Program-made: the position numbers and the translations under genes
Notes under the pieces: generated by a model
The model's input: only the letters and a program-made list of their open reading frames with translations
What the model was told of the DNA's origin: nothing
Databases searched by the model: none
Shown: positions 19,114-28,112 of the stretch, one piece after another
Position numbering within the stretch: position 1 is the first letter of the stretch
Layout: each line of letters starts with the position of its first letter
NCBI GenBank assembly: GCA_963764805.1
Contig: CAVXUB010000006.1
Coordinates: forward strand, 124,001-188,000
Reading direction: 5' to 3'
DNA from: CAVXUB01 sp963764805
GTDB taxonomy: Bacteria > Actinomycetota > Acidimicrobiia > Acidimicrobiales > Bog-793
DNA length: 64,000 nucleotides

Positions 19114-19728
19114 TCAGGCGCCGGTGACGTCGGCCTCCTCGTCGGGAGGGAGGAAGGGAAGATCGAGGTCCGCAAGGCGAACGAGCGCCGAGGCGATCCA
19201 ACGGGCGAGGCCGGCGACGCTGCCGCTCATCTTCTCGGGGTCCTCCAGCACCGCCTCGTCCAAGCGGTAGGTGCCCTGATAGGCGATCTCGACGGCGCAG
19301 GCCGGGCGCAACAGGTCTGACTCGTAGACCTGCTCGATCGTCGGGCCGGAACGCACCAACGCGTCTCCCCCGATCTCGGGGCCGGAGTTGTCAACCACCG
19401 CCAGCACGATCGCAGGCTCCGGCGGCGAGACCAGGCGCTGGATGCGGAGCGCCACCTCGATCACGAGCTCGGGGGGGTCGGAAGGCGCTTCACCGATGGA
19501 CCAGGAGCGGTAGGCGCTCTGGCTCCACGTCGGCCAGTCGAGGCTGATGTCGGCCCGAACCCGGGGCGGGCTGCCTTCGCCCGGCAGGCTGTACGACGTC
19601 TCGAAACTCACGTCGCCGAGAAAGACGTCGATCTGGAAGCGCTCCTCGACCGCCTGCTGCTCGAGCAGCGCGGCCTCGAATGCCTCGCGGATCATGGCGA
19701 TGACATCGAGGAGTATGTGGTCGATCAT
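19114..19728 (-). CDS. Conserved-looking protein of unknown function
   Basis: The 204 residues have normal codon bias and no frameshift, and I do not recognise the family. There is no signal peptide or membrane helix. Residues 1-40 form an amphipathic helix; the middle has beta-like strands (RVRADISLDWPTWSQ, VLAVVDNSGPEIGGD), followed by an acidic helix ending DLPFLPPDEEADVTGA. It is convergent with the kinase gene and divergent from the GDPD gene. A cytoplasmic location is likely. Confidence 0.55.
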   Translation of the reverse strand: MIDHILLDVIAMIREAFEAALLEQQAVEERFQIDVFLGDVSFETSYSLPGEGSPPRVRADISLDWPTWSQSAYRSWSIGEAPSDPPELVIEVALRIQRLVSPPEPAIVLAVVDNSGPEIGGDALVRSGPTIEQVYESDLLRPACAVEIAYQGTYRLDEAVLEDPEKMSGSVAGLARWIASALVRLADLDLPFLPPDEEADVTGA

Positions 19729-19794
19729 GCCGCTTCGAGGCTACTCGCCGTGCGTGAGGTGCGGCGCAGGCCGACGCTTGCTAGAACCAGGCCC

Positions 19795-20655
19795 GTGCCC
19801 GGTTCCTGGCTCGACCGACGAGTGATCGCCTTTGCTCATCAAGGCGGTGCCCGTGAGGCGCCCTCGAGCACCATCTTCGCGATCAAGAGAGCGCTGGCGG
19901 TCGGGGCGACGGCGATCGAGCTCGACGTGCACGCCACCAAGGACGGAAGGCTTGTGGTGTGCCACGACGCCACCATCGAGCGCACCACGAGCGGGAGCGG
20001 TGCGATCCACGATCACACATTCGACGAGCTGCGGACGTTCGACAACGCCTACTGGTACGTGGAGGGCGAGGACGCGGTGCGCGACCGCCCGGCCGAGCAG
20101 TACCGGTGGCGCGGGAGCTTCGCGTCCGACCCCGACTTCGGCGTCGCCTCCCTAGAGGAGGTCCTCGATCTCTGCCGAGGCGTGGTGCTGAACCTCGACA
20201 TCAAGCAGACCGGCCCCGCCGTCGTGCCGTACGAGGAGACTCTGGCGAGGCTGCTCGCCGAGCACGGCAGGACCGCCGACGACGTCATCGTGGCGTCGTT
20301 CATCGACGGTGCCACGGAGGCATTTCGCCGTGTCGCGGCCGGCATGTCGACCTCGGCCGGCACCCAGGCGGTGGCTGAGTTCTACCGAGCGGTGCGCCGG
20401 GGGGAGGATCCGCCGCCGAGCATCAGCGAGCACGTGGCACTGCAGGTGCCCGCCACGTTCCAGCAGACGACGGTGGTCGACGAGCAGTTCGTCGAGGCCG
20501 CCCACCGGCACGGGCTGGCGGTTCACGTGTGGACGATCGACGAACGCGACGAGATGGAGAGGCTGGTGGCTCTCGGTGTCGACGGCATCATCTCGGACAG
20601 GCCGAGCCTGCTCGTCGAGGTGTTGAAGGAGGCCGGGGTCTACTGGACGCCCTGA
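19795..20655 (+). CDS. Glycerophosphodiester phosphodiesterase (GDPD)
   Basis: A TIM-barrel enzyme that hydrolyses glycerophosphodiesters to glycerol-3-phosphate and an alcohol. FAHQGGAREAPSST supplies the catalytic His and first Glu, ELDVHATKDGRLVVCHD the metal-binding Glu/Asp and second His, and LNLDIKQTG the family Lys. VHVWTIDERDEM near the end is also typical. GTG 19795 is preferred; the frame is open upstream but unconserved. There is no signal peptide, so it is probably cytoplasmic. It is convergent with the bL37 gene. Confidence 0.87.
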   Translation: MPGSWLDRRVIAFAHQGGAREAPSSTIFAIKRALAVGATAIELDVHATKDGRLVVCHDATIERTTSGSGAIHDHTFDELRTFDNAYWYVEGEDAVRDRPAEQYRWRGSFASDPDFGVASLEEVLDLCRGVVLNLDIKQTGPAVVPYEETLARLLAEHGRTADDVIVASFIDGATEAFRRVAAGMSTSAGTQAVAEFYRAVRRGEDPPPSISEHVALQVPATFQQTTVVDEQFVEAAHRHGLAVHVWTIDERDEMERLVALGVDGIISDRPSLLVEVLKEAGVYWTP

Positions 20656-20678
20656 TGCGACGGTGGCGCTGGCAGCGG

Positions 20679-20762
20679 TCAGCCGCGGCCGCAGTTCGGC
20701 TTCTTGCCGTGGTTCGCCTTCTTCTTCTTGCGCAGCTTGCGCTTCACCGTACGCTTGGACAC
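20679..20762 (-). CDS. Ribosomal protein bL37 (27 residues)
   Basis: A 27-codon gene starting GTG. The product begins VSKRTVKRKLRKKKK and continues ANHGKKPNCGRG. The very basic N-terminus followed by the ANHGKxPN motif matches the small actinobacterial large-subunit protein bL37 described from mycobacterial ribosomes. It lies in the short gap between the GDPD and ychF genes, convergent with the former. Confidence 0.75.
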   Translation of the reverse strand: MSKRTVKRKLRKKKKANHGKKPNCGRG

Positions 20763-20810
20763 AAGCGGGCAGTGTAGTCGAGGCGTAGTGGTGCCCTCGC
20801 CGGCCGCCTG

Positions 20811-20816
20811 TACTAT
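20811..20816 (+). promoter_or_regulatory. TACTAT -10 box, 8 nt before ychF
   Basis: TACTAT lies eight bases upstream of GTG 20825 and no Shine-Dalgarno sequence is present. This fits leaderless transcription of ychF. Confidence 0.45.
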
Positions 20817-20824
20817 CGCCGCCC

Positions 20825-21901
20825 GTGGAACGCCTGGGCCTCGTAGGCCTCCCCAACTCCGGTAAGTCCTCCCTCTTCAACGCCTTGACGGGGGGAGGTG
20901 CGCTCGTCGCGCCTCATCCCTTCTCCACCACCGAGACGACCGTCGGCGTGGCGCAGCTGCCCGACCACAGGCTTCACGAGCTGGCGGTGATGAGCGCGAG
21001 CCGCAAGGTGGTAGCGGCTGGTTTCGAGGTGTCGGACATCGGGGGGCTGGTGGCGGGCTCCGATCGGGGCGAGGGACTCGGCAACCGCTTCCTGGCGGGT
21101 ATCAGGGAGGCGGACGCTCTCGTCTACGTGCTGCGCGCCTTCGAGGACGACAACGTGGCAGGCGACCACGACCCGGCGGCGGCTCTCGGCGTGCTCGAGC
21201 TGGAGCTCGTCCTCGCTGATCTCGCCTCCATCGAGTCCCAGCTGAGCAGGCAGCGAAAGGCGGCGCGGGCCAACCCTGCACTGGCCGGCGCCACCGCTGC
21301 GATGGAGGCGGCAGTCGCTGCCCTCGAGTCCGGCACGCCCATCTACCGCTCCGGCCTCGACCACGACCAGCGGGTCGCCCTCGGTCCGCTTTTCCTGCTC
21401 ACCAACAAGCCGGTGCTGGCGGTGGTCAACATCGGGGAGGATCAACTCGGCGAGGCAGGCGACCTGGCAGCCCCGGTGGTCTCCGAGCTCGGCGAGCAGG
21501 CAGACGTGCTGGCCGTCTCGGTGCAACTGGAGGCGGAGGCTGCACAGCTGGAGGCGGCGGAGAGAGCCGAGCTCCTGGAGGGGCTCGGCCTCGGGCAAGG
21601 AGCGCTCCCGAGAGTTGCCCAGGCCGCCTACCACCTGATCGGGCGGCGTACCTTCTTCACGACCGGGGACAAGGAGTCACGGGCCTGGACGTACCGTGCC
21701 GGCGCCAAGGCTCCCGAGTGCGCGGGCGTGATCCACTCCGACCTCCAGCGCGGCTTCATCCGGGCCGAGGTCATCCACTGGGACGACCTGCTCGGGATCG
21801 GCTCCTGGTCGGCGGCGAAAGCCCAGGGCAAGATCCGCCTGGAGGGCAAGGAGTACGAGGTGCGCGACGGCGACGTGCTGGAGATCCGCTTCAACGTCTG
21901 A
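20825..21901 (+). CDS. ychF: Ribosome-binding ATPase YchF (Obg-like)
   Basis: A 358-residue P-loop NTPase of the Obg/OLA1 family that binds ribosomes and hydrolyses ATP. G1 is GLPNSGKSS (residues 8-16), G3-like SDIGGLVAGSDRGEGLGN follows, and NKPVLAVVN is the altered specificity loop typical of YchF. The C-terminal TGS domain runs from TFFTTGDKESRAW to GDVLEIRFNV. Length and order are normal. The GTG start is leaderless-looking. Confidence 0.95.
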   Translation: MERLGLVGLPNSGKSSLFNALTGGGALVAPHPFSTTETTVGVAQLPDHRLHELAVMSASRKVVAAGFEVSDIGGLVAGSDRGEGLGNRFLAGIREADALVYVLRAFEDDNVAGDHDPAAALGVLELELVLADLASIESQLSRQRKAARANPALAGATAAMEAAVAALESGTPIYRSGLDHDQRVALGPLFLLTNKPVLAVVNIGEDQLGEAGDLAAPVVSELGEQADVLAVSVQLEAEAAQLEAAERAELLEGLGLGQGALPRVAQAAYHLIGRRTFFTTGDKESRAWTYRAGAKAPECAGVIHSDLQRGFIRAEVIHWDDLLGIGSWSAAKAQGKIRLEGKEYEVRDGDVLEIRFNV

Positions 21902-22019
21902 TCGGGGCGGCAGGTGCTGCCGGCAGGGCTGCCGGGCCCCCAAAGCTCTGCCGACAGCCTCAGCAGCTCTCCCAGGCGATACTTTCGGGGGATGGGGCAC
22001 CGAGCGTCGGGAGGTGGAG

Positions 22020-22349
22020 ATGGCCTGGCTGCTGCGTGAAGGCGACGTGCTGGCGAGTCTCGAGCTCGCAGAGACTCTCTCGGCGCGCGGACGAGGCCTG
22101 ATCGGCCGCAAGAGCATCGAAGGGGCATTGCTGCTGCGCCGGACACGGGGCATCCACACCTTCGGCGTGCGCTTCCCGATCGACGTCGCCTTCTGCGACA
22201 AGGATCTCGTCGTGCTCCACGTGACCACCGCAAAACCTTGGCGACTCTGTCTCCCTCGGATGAAGGCCCGCTCGGTGATCGAAGCGCGTGCCGGGGCCTT
22301 CGAGCAGTGGCGCCTCAAGCCGGGAGACAAGCTGGAGATCAAGGAATGA
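22020..22349 (+). CDS. DUF192 family protein
   Basis: About 110 residues matching the compact DUF192 beta fold: SARGRGLIGRKSIEGALLL, then RTRGIHTFGVRFPIDVAFCD and the C-terminal GDKLEIK. The molecular role of the family is unknown. ATG 22020 follows GGGAGGTGG; an in-frame GTG at 22014 is less likely. It is coupled to rsmI by an ATGA overlap. There is no signal peptide, so it is cytoplasmic here. Confidence 0.82.
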   Translation: MAWLLREGDVLASLELAETLSARGRGLIGRKSIEGALLLRRTRGIHTFGVRFPIDVAFCDKDLVVLHVTTAKPWRLCLPRMKARSVIEARAGAFEQWRLKPGDKLEIKE

Positions 22350-23188
22350 GCGGCGGCCGGCTCGTCGTAGTCGGCACACCCATCGGCAACCTCGCAGACC
22401 TCAGCCCGAGAGCGGGCGAGACCCTGGCAGGCGCAGACCTCATCGCCTGCGAGGACACCCGCCACACCGGCCTGATGCTCAGTCGCCTCGGTCTCTCCGG
22501 GCCCCCGCTGCTGTCGCTCCACGCCCACAACGAGGCGGCGCGGATCCCCCAGTTGCTGGGGCACCTCGCCGCCGGCGAGGTCGTGGCCCTCGTCACAGAC
22601 GCCGGCATGCCGACCGTGTCCGATCCGGGCGGCCGTGCTGTGGAAGCTGCCGTGGCGGCGGGGTACGAGGTGACGGTGGTGCCGGGGCCTTCGGCCGTAC
22701 TGGCGGCGCTCGCGGTCAGCGGCATGTCCGGAGGACGCTTCGTGTTCGAAGGCTTCCTGGAGCGCAAGGGGCGCGCCCGCCGGCATCGCCTCGACGCCAT
22801 CGCCGAGGCGGACTGCCCGAGCATCGTCTACGAGGCGCCGCAGCGGATTGCCTCCACCCTCGCCGATCTGGAGGGTGCCTGCGGACCGGAGCGCCAGGTG
22901 GCGGTTTGCCGTGAGCTGACGAAACTGCACGAGGAGACGTGGCGGGGCCCCCTGTCGGCCGCCGCCGCCCGCGCCCTCGAGACGGCGCCGCGGGGGGAGC
23001 ACGTGATCGTGGTGGGGCCGGCACCGAAGCCGCCGCTGCCGGGCGAGTCGGACGTCGAGGCGGAGCTCTCGCGTCGGCTCCGTGCGGGATCGGACACACG
23101 CCAGGTGGTGCGCGAGGTGGCGGCAGCCCTCGGCGTCCCGCGGCGCGCCGTCTACGAGACCGCGCTCAGGCTGACGAAGGCGCTCTGA
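22346..23188 (+). CDS. rsmI: 16S rRNA (cytidine-1402 2'-O)-methyltransferase RsmI
   Basis: A 280-residue tetrapyrrole-methylase-fold enzyme that methylates the ribose of C1402 in the ribosomal P site. It has the diagnostic start LVVVGTPIGNLADLSPRA, ACEDTRHTGLML, LVTDAGMPTVSDPG, VPGPSAVLAALAVSG and REVAAALGVPRRAVYETAL at the end. The frame and length are normal. ATG 22346 overlaps the DUF192 stop. Confidence 0.95.
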   Translation: MSGGRLVVVGTPIGNLADLSPRAGETLAGADLIACEDTRHTGLMLSRLGLSGPPLLSLHAHNEAARIPQLLGHLAAGEVVALVTDAGMPTVSDPGGRAVEAAVAAGYEVTVVPGPSAVLAALAVSGMSGGRFVFEGFLERKGRARRHRLDAIAEADCPSIVYEAPQRIASTLADLEGACGPERQVAVCRELTKLHEETWRGPLSAAAARALETAPRGEHVIVVGPAPKPPLPGESDVEAELSRRLRAGSDTRQVVREVAAALGVPRRAVYETALRLTKAL

Positions 23189-23237
23189 CCGCCGGCCGCC
23201 GGCCGAGCGGGTGGAAACCGAACACAGGAGTGGCCGG

Positions 23238-23243
23238 TAGGGT
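23238..23243 (+). promoter_or_regulatory. TAGGGT -10 box, 8 nt before metG
   Basis: TAGGGT is followed by eight bases and then GTG 23252, with no ribosome site. The same arrangement precedes the SMC-like gene at 31582. Confidence 0.4.
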
Positions 23244-23251
23244 AACTGCCC

Positions 23252-24782
23252 GTGGCCGGCCGCTTCTTCGTCACTACACCCATCTATTACCTGAACGATG
23301 TGCCGCACCTCGGCACGTCCTACACGATGGTCAACGCCGACGCCCTGGCCCGCTGGCACCGGCTGCTCGGCGACGAAGTGCTCTTCCTCACCGGCACGGA
23401 CGAGCACGGTTTGAAGATCGCCCGCCGCGCCGCCGACAACGGACAGACGCCGCAGGCATTCGTCGACGAGATGAGCGAGAAGTTCAAGGACGCCTGGAAG
23501 GCGATCGGCATCGAGTACGACGACTTCATCCGCACCACCGAGCCGCGCCACCATCGGTCGGTTCAGCAGTTCATGCAGGCGATCCACGACAACGGCTACA
23601 CGCGCCTCGACACCTACCAGGGTTGGTACTGCGTCTCGTGCGAGGCGTACTACCAGGAGTCCGAACTGGTGGAGGGGAACCTGTGCCCGGTCCATCGACG
23701 CCCTGTCGAGTGGCTCGTCGAGGAGAACTACTTCTTCGAGCTGTCGAAGTTCGCCGACCGTCTCGTCGAGTGGTACGAGCAGGCGCCCGACGCCGTCAAG
23801 CCGGAGTCCCGGCGGAACGAGGCGCTCGGCTTCATCCGCGGCGGGCTGCAGGACATCTCGATCACCCGCACCTCGATCGACTGGGGAGTGCGGGTGCCAT
23901 GGGACCCCAAGCACGTCTTCTACGTCTGGTACGACGCGCTCGTGAACTACGTGACGGCGATCGGGTACGGGGAGGACGGTGAGCGTTTCGAGGCGTGGTG
24001 GCCGGCGGTCACCCACCTTCTCGGAAAGGACATCCTGAGGTTCCATTGCGTCTGGTGGCCGGCGATGTGCATGGCCGCCGGCGTCGATCCGCCCGCCCAC
24101 CTGTTCGTGCACGGTTGGCTGCTCGTCGGTGGCGAGAAGATGGCCAAGTCGGCGGCCAATCAGGTGGACCCGGCAGAGCTGGCGGCCGACGTCGGCGTCG
24201 ACCCGTTGCGCTACGAGCTGCTGCGGGGGGTGACCTTCGGCGGCGACGGCGACTTCTCCTACGAGGGGATGGTCGCCCGCTACAACTCCGATCTCGCCAA
24301 CAATCTCGGCAACCTGCTCGCCCGGGTGGCGACCGTTGTAGGTTCCAAGTGCGGTGGCCGGGCGCCGGCGGTTCCGCCTGCCGCCGAGAGCTCCCTGGCG
24401 TCCGTCGCCGCCGAGATCGTCGAGTCGGTCCGGGCTGCCTGGGAGCGGCCGGCACCCAACGAGGCGCTTGAGTTGACCTGGCGGCTGATCCGCGAGACCA
24501 ACGCCGCTTTGGAGGCGGCCGAGCCCTGGAAGATGGAGCCCGGCGAGGCGGTCGAGGCCGTGCTCGGCGATGCGCTCGAGGTGCTGCGCCTCGTGGCGAT
24601 CCTTGTCTCGCCTGCCATCCCTGCGGTGGCTGAGGAGATCTGGGACGCGGCTGGGGCTGCCGGGTCGCGCCGGCGCTGCCGGCAACGCCGACCCGGCGAG
24701 CGGGCTGCTTCGGTGGGGCCTGTTCCCGCCCGGAGCCCTCATCACCAAGGGATCTCCCCTCTTCCCTCGCCGGGCTGTCTAG
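23252..24782 (+). CDS. metG: Methionyl-tRNA synthetase (frameshift near 24645)
   Basis: A class I aminoacyl-tRNA synthetase charging tRNA-Met in the cytoplasm. The HIGH-type motif is in YYLNDVPHLGTSYT, the zinc knuckle includes CVSCEAYYQ and CPVH, and KMSKS is EKMAKSAAN. The anticodon-binding helices follow (NNLGNLLARV). Near 24645 the frame changes: the first reads EEIWDAAG, the second continues LGLPGRAGAAGNAD and ends KGSPLFPRRAV, the expected C-terminus. As the enzyme is essential, the frameshift is probably a sequence error. It starts the run metG-tatD-rsmA-ispE. Confidence 0.92.
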
Positions 24783-24805
24783 GTCCTGTCGATCGCGCCG
24801 GCGAG

Positions 24806-25630
24806 ATGTGGACCGACTCCCACTGCCACCTGCAGGACGACGCCGATCCTCCTGCGGCCTTGGAGCGGGCTTTCGCAGCCGGCGTAGGGCGCGTCGTCTG
24901 CATCGGGACGAACGAGGACCAGTCGCGCCGGGCCCTAGGGCTGGCGCAGACGCTCGGCGGTACTTGCCCGGATCCTCAGTCTGAGCCTCGGCCGCAGGTC
25001 CTGGCGACAATAGGCCTTCACCCGCACGAGGCGAGTGACGGGGCCGGATGTCTGATCCGACTGCTGGCTGAACTGGACGAGGGAGCGGGCGGCCAGTCGA
25101 TGGCGCGCCCCGGAGGCGTGGTGGTGGCGATCGGCGAGTGCGGCCTGGACTACCACTACGACCACTCGCCGCGGCCGGTGCAGCGGGAGGCTTTCGCTGC
25201 CCAGATCCGCCTCGCTCACCAACATCGGCTCGCCCTCGTCATCCACACCCGGGAAGCCTGGGACGACACCATCTCGATCCTCACCGCCGAGGGTGCTCCT
25301 GACCGCACGATCTTCCATTGCTTCACCGGCGGCCCCGCCGAGGCGGAGCGGTGCCTGGAGCTCGGCGCCTACCTGTCCTTCAGCGGGATCGTCACCTTCA
25401 AGACCGCTGAGGACATCCGAGCAGCAGTCGCGCTCTGCCCGCTGGAGCGGATCCTGGTGGAGACGGATTCACCGTTCCTCACGCCGGTGCCGCACCGGGG
25501 ACGGGCGAACGAGCCGATGTACGTGCCGCTCGTCGGCCAGGCGGTGGCGGAGGTGCTCGGTCGGTCTGTGGCGGAGGTCGAGGCGGCCACCACCGCCAAT
25601 GCCGCTGCAGCCTTCGGGCTGGACGGCTAG
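24806..25630 (+). CDS. tatD: TatD-family metal-dependent hydrolase (DNase)
   Basis: A TIM-barrel nuclease/hydrolase of about 274 residues. The metal ligands are visible in TDSHCHLQ, AIGECGLDYHYDHS, LVIHTREAWDD, FHCFTGG and VETDSPFLTPVPHRG. ATG 24806 is used. Two Pro/Gly/Glu-rich loops (about 24960-24990 and 25080-25105) are longer than usual. It lies 23 bp after metG and 15 bp before rsmA, a common actinobacterial order. Confidence 0.92.
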   Translation: MWTDSHCHLQDDADPPAALERAFAAGVGRVVCIGTNEDQSRRALGLAQTLGGTCPDPQSEPRPQVLATIGLHPHEASDGAGCLIRLLAELDEGAGGQSMARPGGVVVAIGECGLDYHYDHSPRPVQREAFAAQIRLAHQHRLALVIHTREAWDDTISILTAEGAPDRTIFHCFTGGPAEAERCLELGAYLSFSGIVTFKTAEDIRAAVALCPLERILVETDSPFLTPVPHRGRANEPMYVPLVGQAVAEVLGRSVAEVEAATTANAAAAFGLDG

Positions 25631-25645
25631 CGGCTGCGGTCGGAA

Positions 25646-26440
25646 GTGCCCCTGCTCGGCCGCGCCGAGGTCCTGCGGCTGCTCGAAGAGAACGGTCTGC
25701 GCCCGTCCCGGGCACTCGGCCAGAACTTCGTCGCCGACCCGAACACCGTCCGCAGGATCGCTCGGCTGGCAGGGGTCGGTGAGGGCAGCCGTGTGGTCGA
25801 GGTGGGGGCAGGACTCGGGTCGCTGACGCTGGCGCTGGCCGAGACGGGCGCGGCTGTGACGGCCGTCGAGCTCGACCGCCGCCTGGTGCCGGTGCTGCGT
25901 TCGGTCGTCTCGGGGGAGAGGGCAGTGACGGTGGTCGAGGGCGACGCGCAGTCTCTCGACTGGGCCGAGCTCCTCGGTAGTGGAGGGGGTTGGTCGCTCG
26001 TCGCCAACCTGCCGTACAACATCGCCACGCCGCTCGTCGCAGATCTGCTGGAGGGGGTTCCCGAGATCGAGCGGTTGCTCGTCATGGTGCAGCGCGAGGT
26101 GGGCGAGCGCCTTGCCGCCTCACCGGGATCGGGCGTCTACGGGGCGGTGTCGGTGAAAGTGTCGTATTTCGCCGAGGCGTCGGTCGTCGGGCGGGTGTCG
26201 CCGGAGGTGTTCGTTCCTCGTCCGAACGTCGAGTCGGCGCTGGTGCGCATCGTGCGCAGGGCTGCCCCGGCGGTCGATCCAGAAGAGGTGGCCTACGACG
26301 ATCTCTTCGCCTTGGTGAGGGCTGGCTTTGCTGTGCGGCGGAAGATGCTGCGGCGTGCGCTCGCCGGCCTCGTACCGGCTGAGGCCTTCGAGATGGCCGG
26401 GATCTCCGGTCAGGCGCGGCGCAGAGACGTTGAGCGTTAG
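25646..26440 (+). CDS. rsmA: 16S rRNA adenine dimethyltransferase RsmA/KsgA (likely 3' frameshift near 26415)
   Basis: Dimethylates A1518 and A1519 of 16S rRNA during 30S maturation. ALGQNFVADPNTVRRIA, motif I VVEVGAGLGSLTLALAE and the catalytic VANLPYNIATPLV are present. The visible frame ends GISGQARRRDVER, but another frame continues RAETLSVSDWGRLAK, the expected family ending, up to a stop at 26499-26501. A one-base slip near 26415 is therefore likely, and the true end overlaps ispE by about 40 bp. GTG 25646 is used. Confidence 0.92.
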   Translation: MPLLGRAEVLRLLEENGLRPSRALGQNFVADPNTVRRIARLAGVGEGSRVVEVGAGLGSLTLALAETGAAVTAVELDRRLVPVLRSVVSGERAVTVVEGDAQSLDWAELLGSGGGWSLVANLPYNIATPLVADLLEGVPEIERLLVMVQREVGERLAASPGSGVYGAVSVKVSYFAEASVVGRVSPEVFVPRPNVESALVRIVRRAAPAVDPEEVAYDDLFALVRAGFAVRRKMLRRALAGLVPAEAFEMAGISGQARRRDVER

Positions 26441-26461
26441 CGACTGGGGCAGACTGGCCAA

Positions 26462-27298
26462 GTGCCGACGACTGATCGCCAGTTCGCAGCCGCCAAGCTG
26501 ACGCGCTCGCTGCGCGTGTTGGGGCGCCGGCCGGACGGTTACCACTTGATCGAGGCGGAGATGGTGAGCCTCGACTTCGGCGACGTATTGGAGCTCTGCG
26601 AGATTGAACGGGAAGAGAGCCGGCTGGAGATCGTCGACGAAGTGGCGTGGACACCCCCCGGAGAAGTGAACGCACTGCGAATCCCGAGCGACGAAACGAA
26701 TCTCGTCCGGCAGGCCCTGCACCTCTGCGGCCGCCGAGCGGATGTCGTCCTGCGCAAGAGGATCCCCGCCGGAGGAGGACTCGGAGGGGGCTCCTCGGAC
26801 GCCGCCGCCGTGCTCCGTTGGGCGGACCGGGCCGAGCTTGCGCTGGCGGTGGAACTGGGTGCGGACGTCCCCTTCTGCCTGGCTGGTGGACGGGCGATGG
26901 CCCGCGGTGTCGGGGAGGAGCTCGAGGAGCTGGAACCGCTCGAGGGCGCGGTGGTGCTCGTCATGCCCCCCGTCGTCTGCGAGACAGGTGCGGTTTACCG
27001 CGCATGGGACGACCTCGGTGGACCGCAAGGGGAGTGGGGGAACGATCTCGAAGAGCCCGCTGCCTCCTACGAGCCGAGGCTCGATTGGTGGCGAACCTTT
27101 CTCTACGCGGAGGCAGGCGTGCGGCCGCGCCTCGCCGGCTCCGGATCGACCTGGTTCTTCGAGGTCGAATCGGCTGGGGCTGCCGATGAACTGGCGTCGG
27201 CGCTGGCGGCTGCGGTCGAGGAAGTGGGGCAGCGGGCGATGATCAGGGCCTGCGGGATGACGGCTCGGATCCCTGGCATGGGACCGGTGGTTGGTTAG
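26462..27298 (+). CDS. ispE: 4-diphosphocytidyl-2-C-methyl-D-erythritol kinase
   Basis: A GHMP kinase of the MEP isoprenoid pathway that phosphorylates the 2-hydroxyl of CDP-methylerythritol. AKLTRSLRVLGRRPDGYH is the diagnostic N-terminus and PAGGGLGGGSSDAAAVLRW the GHMP ATP loop; VELGADVPFCLAGGRA and LAGSGSTWFFEVE complete the fold. GTG 26462 lies inside the end of rsmA. At 278 residues it is slightly short but complete. Confidence 0.93.
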   Translation: MPTTDRQFAAAKLTRSLRVLGRRPDGYHLIEAEMVSLDFGDVLELCEIEREESRLEIVDEVAWTPPGEVNALRIPSDETNLVRQALHLCGRRADVVLRKRIPAGGGLGGGSSDAAAVLRWADRAELALAVELGADVPFCLAGGRAMARGVGEELEELEPLEGAVVLVMPPVVCETGAVYRAWDDLGGPQGEWGNDLEEPAASYEPRLDWWRTFLYAEAGVRPRLAGSGSTWFFEVESAGAADELASALAAAVEEVGQRAMIRACGMTARIPGMGPVVG

Positions 27299-27479
27299 GC
27301 CGGCGGCGCGGCCGGCGGCGTGTCGGCCCTCTACTGGCGTGAATGGTGACCCCGGCGCAGGGTCCGGGACCGTTAGAGCAGGCGCGTGAAAGCGATCTGC
27401 TGGCTGGCGCGCGGCTTGACTAGCGATACCTGAGCGACAGGAGCGGCAGGTGTGGAGCTCCCCAGAGCGCCGCTACGGA

Positions 27480-27581
27480 CTATTTGCCCGCGGCGCGCCT
27501 CTGCCAGCGGGTGGCCTTCAGCATCTTCTTGTGCTTCTTCTTCCGCATGCGCTTGCGGCGCTTCTTGATCAACGATCCCAT
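27480..27581 (-). CDS. Small ribosomal subunit protein bS22 (33 residues)
   Basis: A 33-codon gene. The product begins MGSLIKKRRKRMRKKKHKK and ends RWQRRAAGK. The MGSxIKKRRKRMxKKKH start is the hallmark of the actinobacterial protein with an AURKAIP1/COX24-like sequence, now called bS22. It lies 181 bp beyond ispE on the opposite strand. The 27299-27479 gap holds no gene I can recognise. Confidence 0.85.
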   Translation of the reverse strand: MGSLIKKRRKRMRKKKHKKMLKATRWQRRAAGK

Positions 27582-27704
27582 GACGGGCGAGAGGCTACAG
27601 CATCGGAGGGCACGCCCGTTCCGGGCCCTGCCAGCGCCTACGATGATGGAGCCTCAGCTTGACCCACACTGTGGTCGAGGTGCGGCTCACGGAGACTCAT
27701 TCCG

Positions 27705-27777
27705 TGGCGGGTAGTTCAACCGGCAGAACGCCTGACTTTGGATCAGGAGGTTGGAGGTTCGAGCCCTCCCCCGCCAG
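27705..27777 (+). tRNA. tRNA-Gln (anticodon UUG)
   Basis: The cloverleaf folds by eye: acceptor TGGCGGG with CCCGCCA, a four-base D stem, anticodon stem CCTGA/TCAGG around loop CTTTGGA (anticodon TTG), and T stem GGAGG/CCTCC around TTCGAGC. The discriminator is G, and CCA is not encoded. It is 73 bases long and lies 100 bp before the left boundary repeat of the accessory island. Confidence 0.93.
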
Positions 27778-27879
27778 CTCGCAAAACCCTGCTCAGACCA
27801 TCTTTTTGCGGAGCTGGAACTGCGCTTCAGGTCGTCCGTATAGCCCCGTGTGTAGCCTAGAGAATTCGATTGGGGTGGA

Positions 27880-28070
27880 ACTGGCGCATTTGGCGGGTGC
27901 TCGCCGCCCTCAGGTCTTCCAACGCTTGGCTGATCTGATCACGGCCGATCGTGGTGACCGGGTAGATCGTGCCCCGCACTAGCGCCGTCGGACATGCTTC
28001 CGTCGACAGTTCACGACGTCTCAGGACTCGGCCAATCCCGGCCAACAACTAGCTCGAGTCGTGCCGTGAG
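27880..28070. repeat. Island boundary repeat, left copy
   Basis: About 190 bp, matching 35333-35527 in the same orientation along its length with scattered substitutions and small indels. The best-kept part, 28021-28060, differs from 35479-35518 at only two of 40 positions. On the minus strand both copies read a similar peptide start, LLAGIGRVLR versus LLAGVGRVLR, and another frame ends LELVVGR..PSPE.S in both. It may be a mobile-element end or an integration duplication. No other gene is seen in 27778-28112. Confidence 0.75.
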
Positions 28071-28085
28071 GTTGAGCCTCCTCGA

Positions 28086-28106
28086 GCCCGCCTGTTTCTG
28101 GCGGGC
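28086..28106 (-). terminator. Hairpin at the 3' end of the dsbA-like/chimera operon
   Basis: GCCCGCC and GGCGGGC pair around a seven-base loop, just past the 3' end of the minus-strand DsbA-like gene. The right side has no T tract. It probably ends the operon read from 29552. Confidence 0.45.
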
Positions 28107-28112
28107 GCTGTG

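Noticed and set aside
21677..24748. A 1,023-codon minus-strand frame
   Set aside because: It lies across ychF, DUF192, rsmI and metG on the other strand and has Arg/His/Gly-rich nonsense composition.
27778..27879. Phage-type attachment site at the tRNA-Gln 3' end
   Set aside because: I looked for a second copy of the tRNA 3' sequence near 35.3-35.6 kb and saw none, and no integrase gene is present. The boundary repeat is unrelated to the tRNA.
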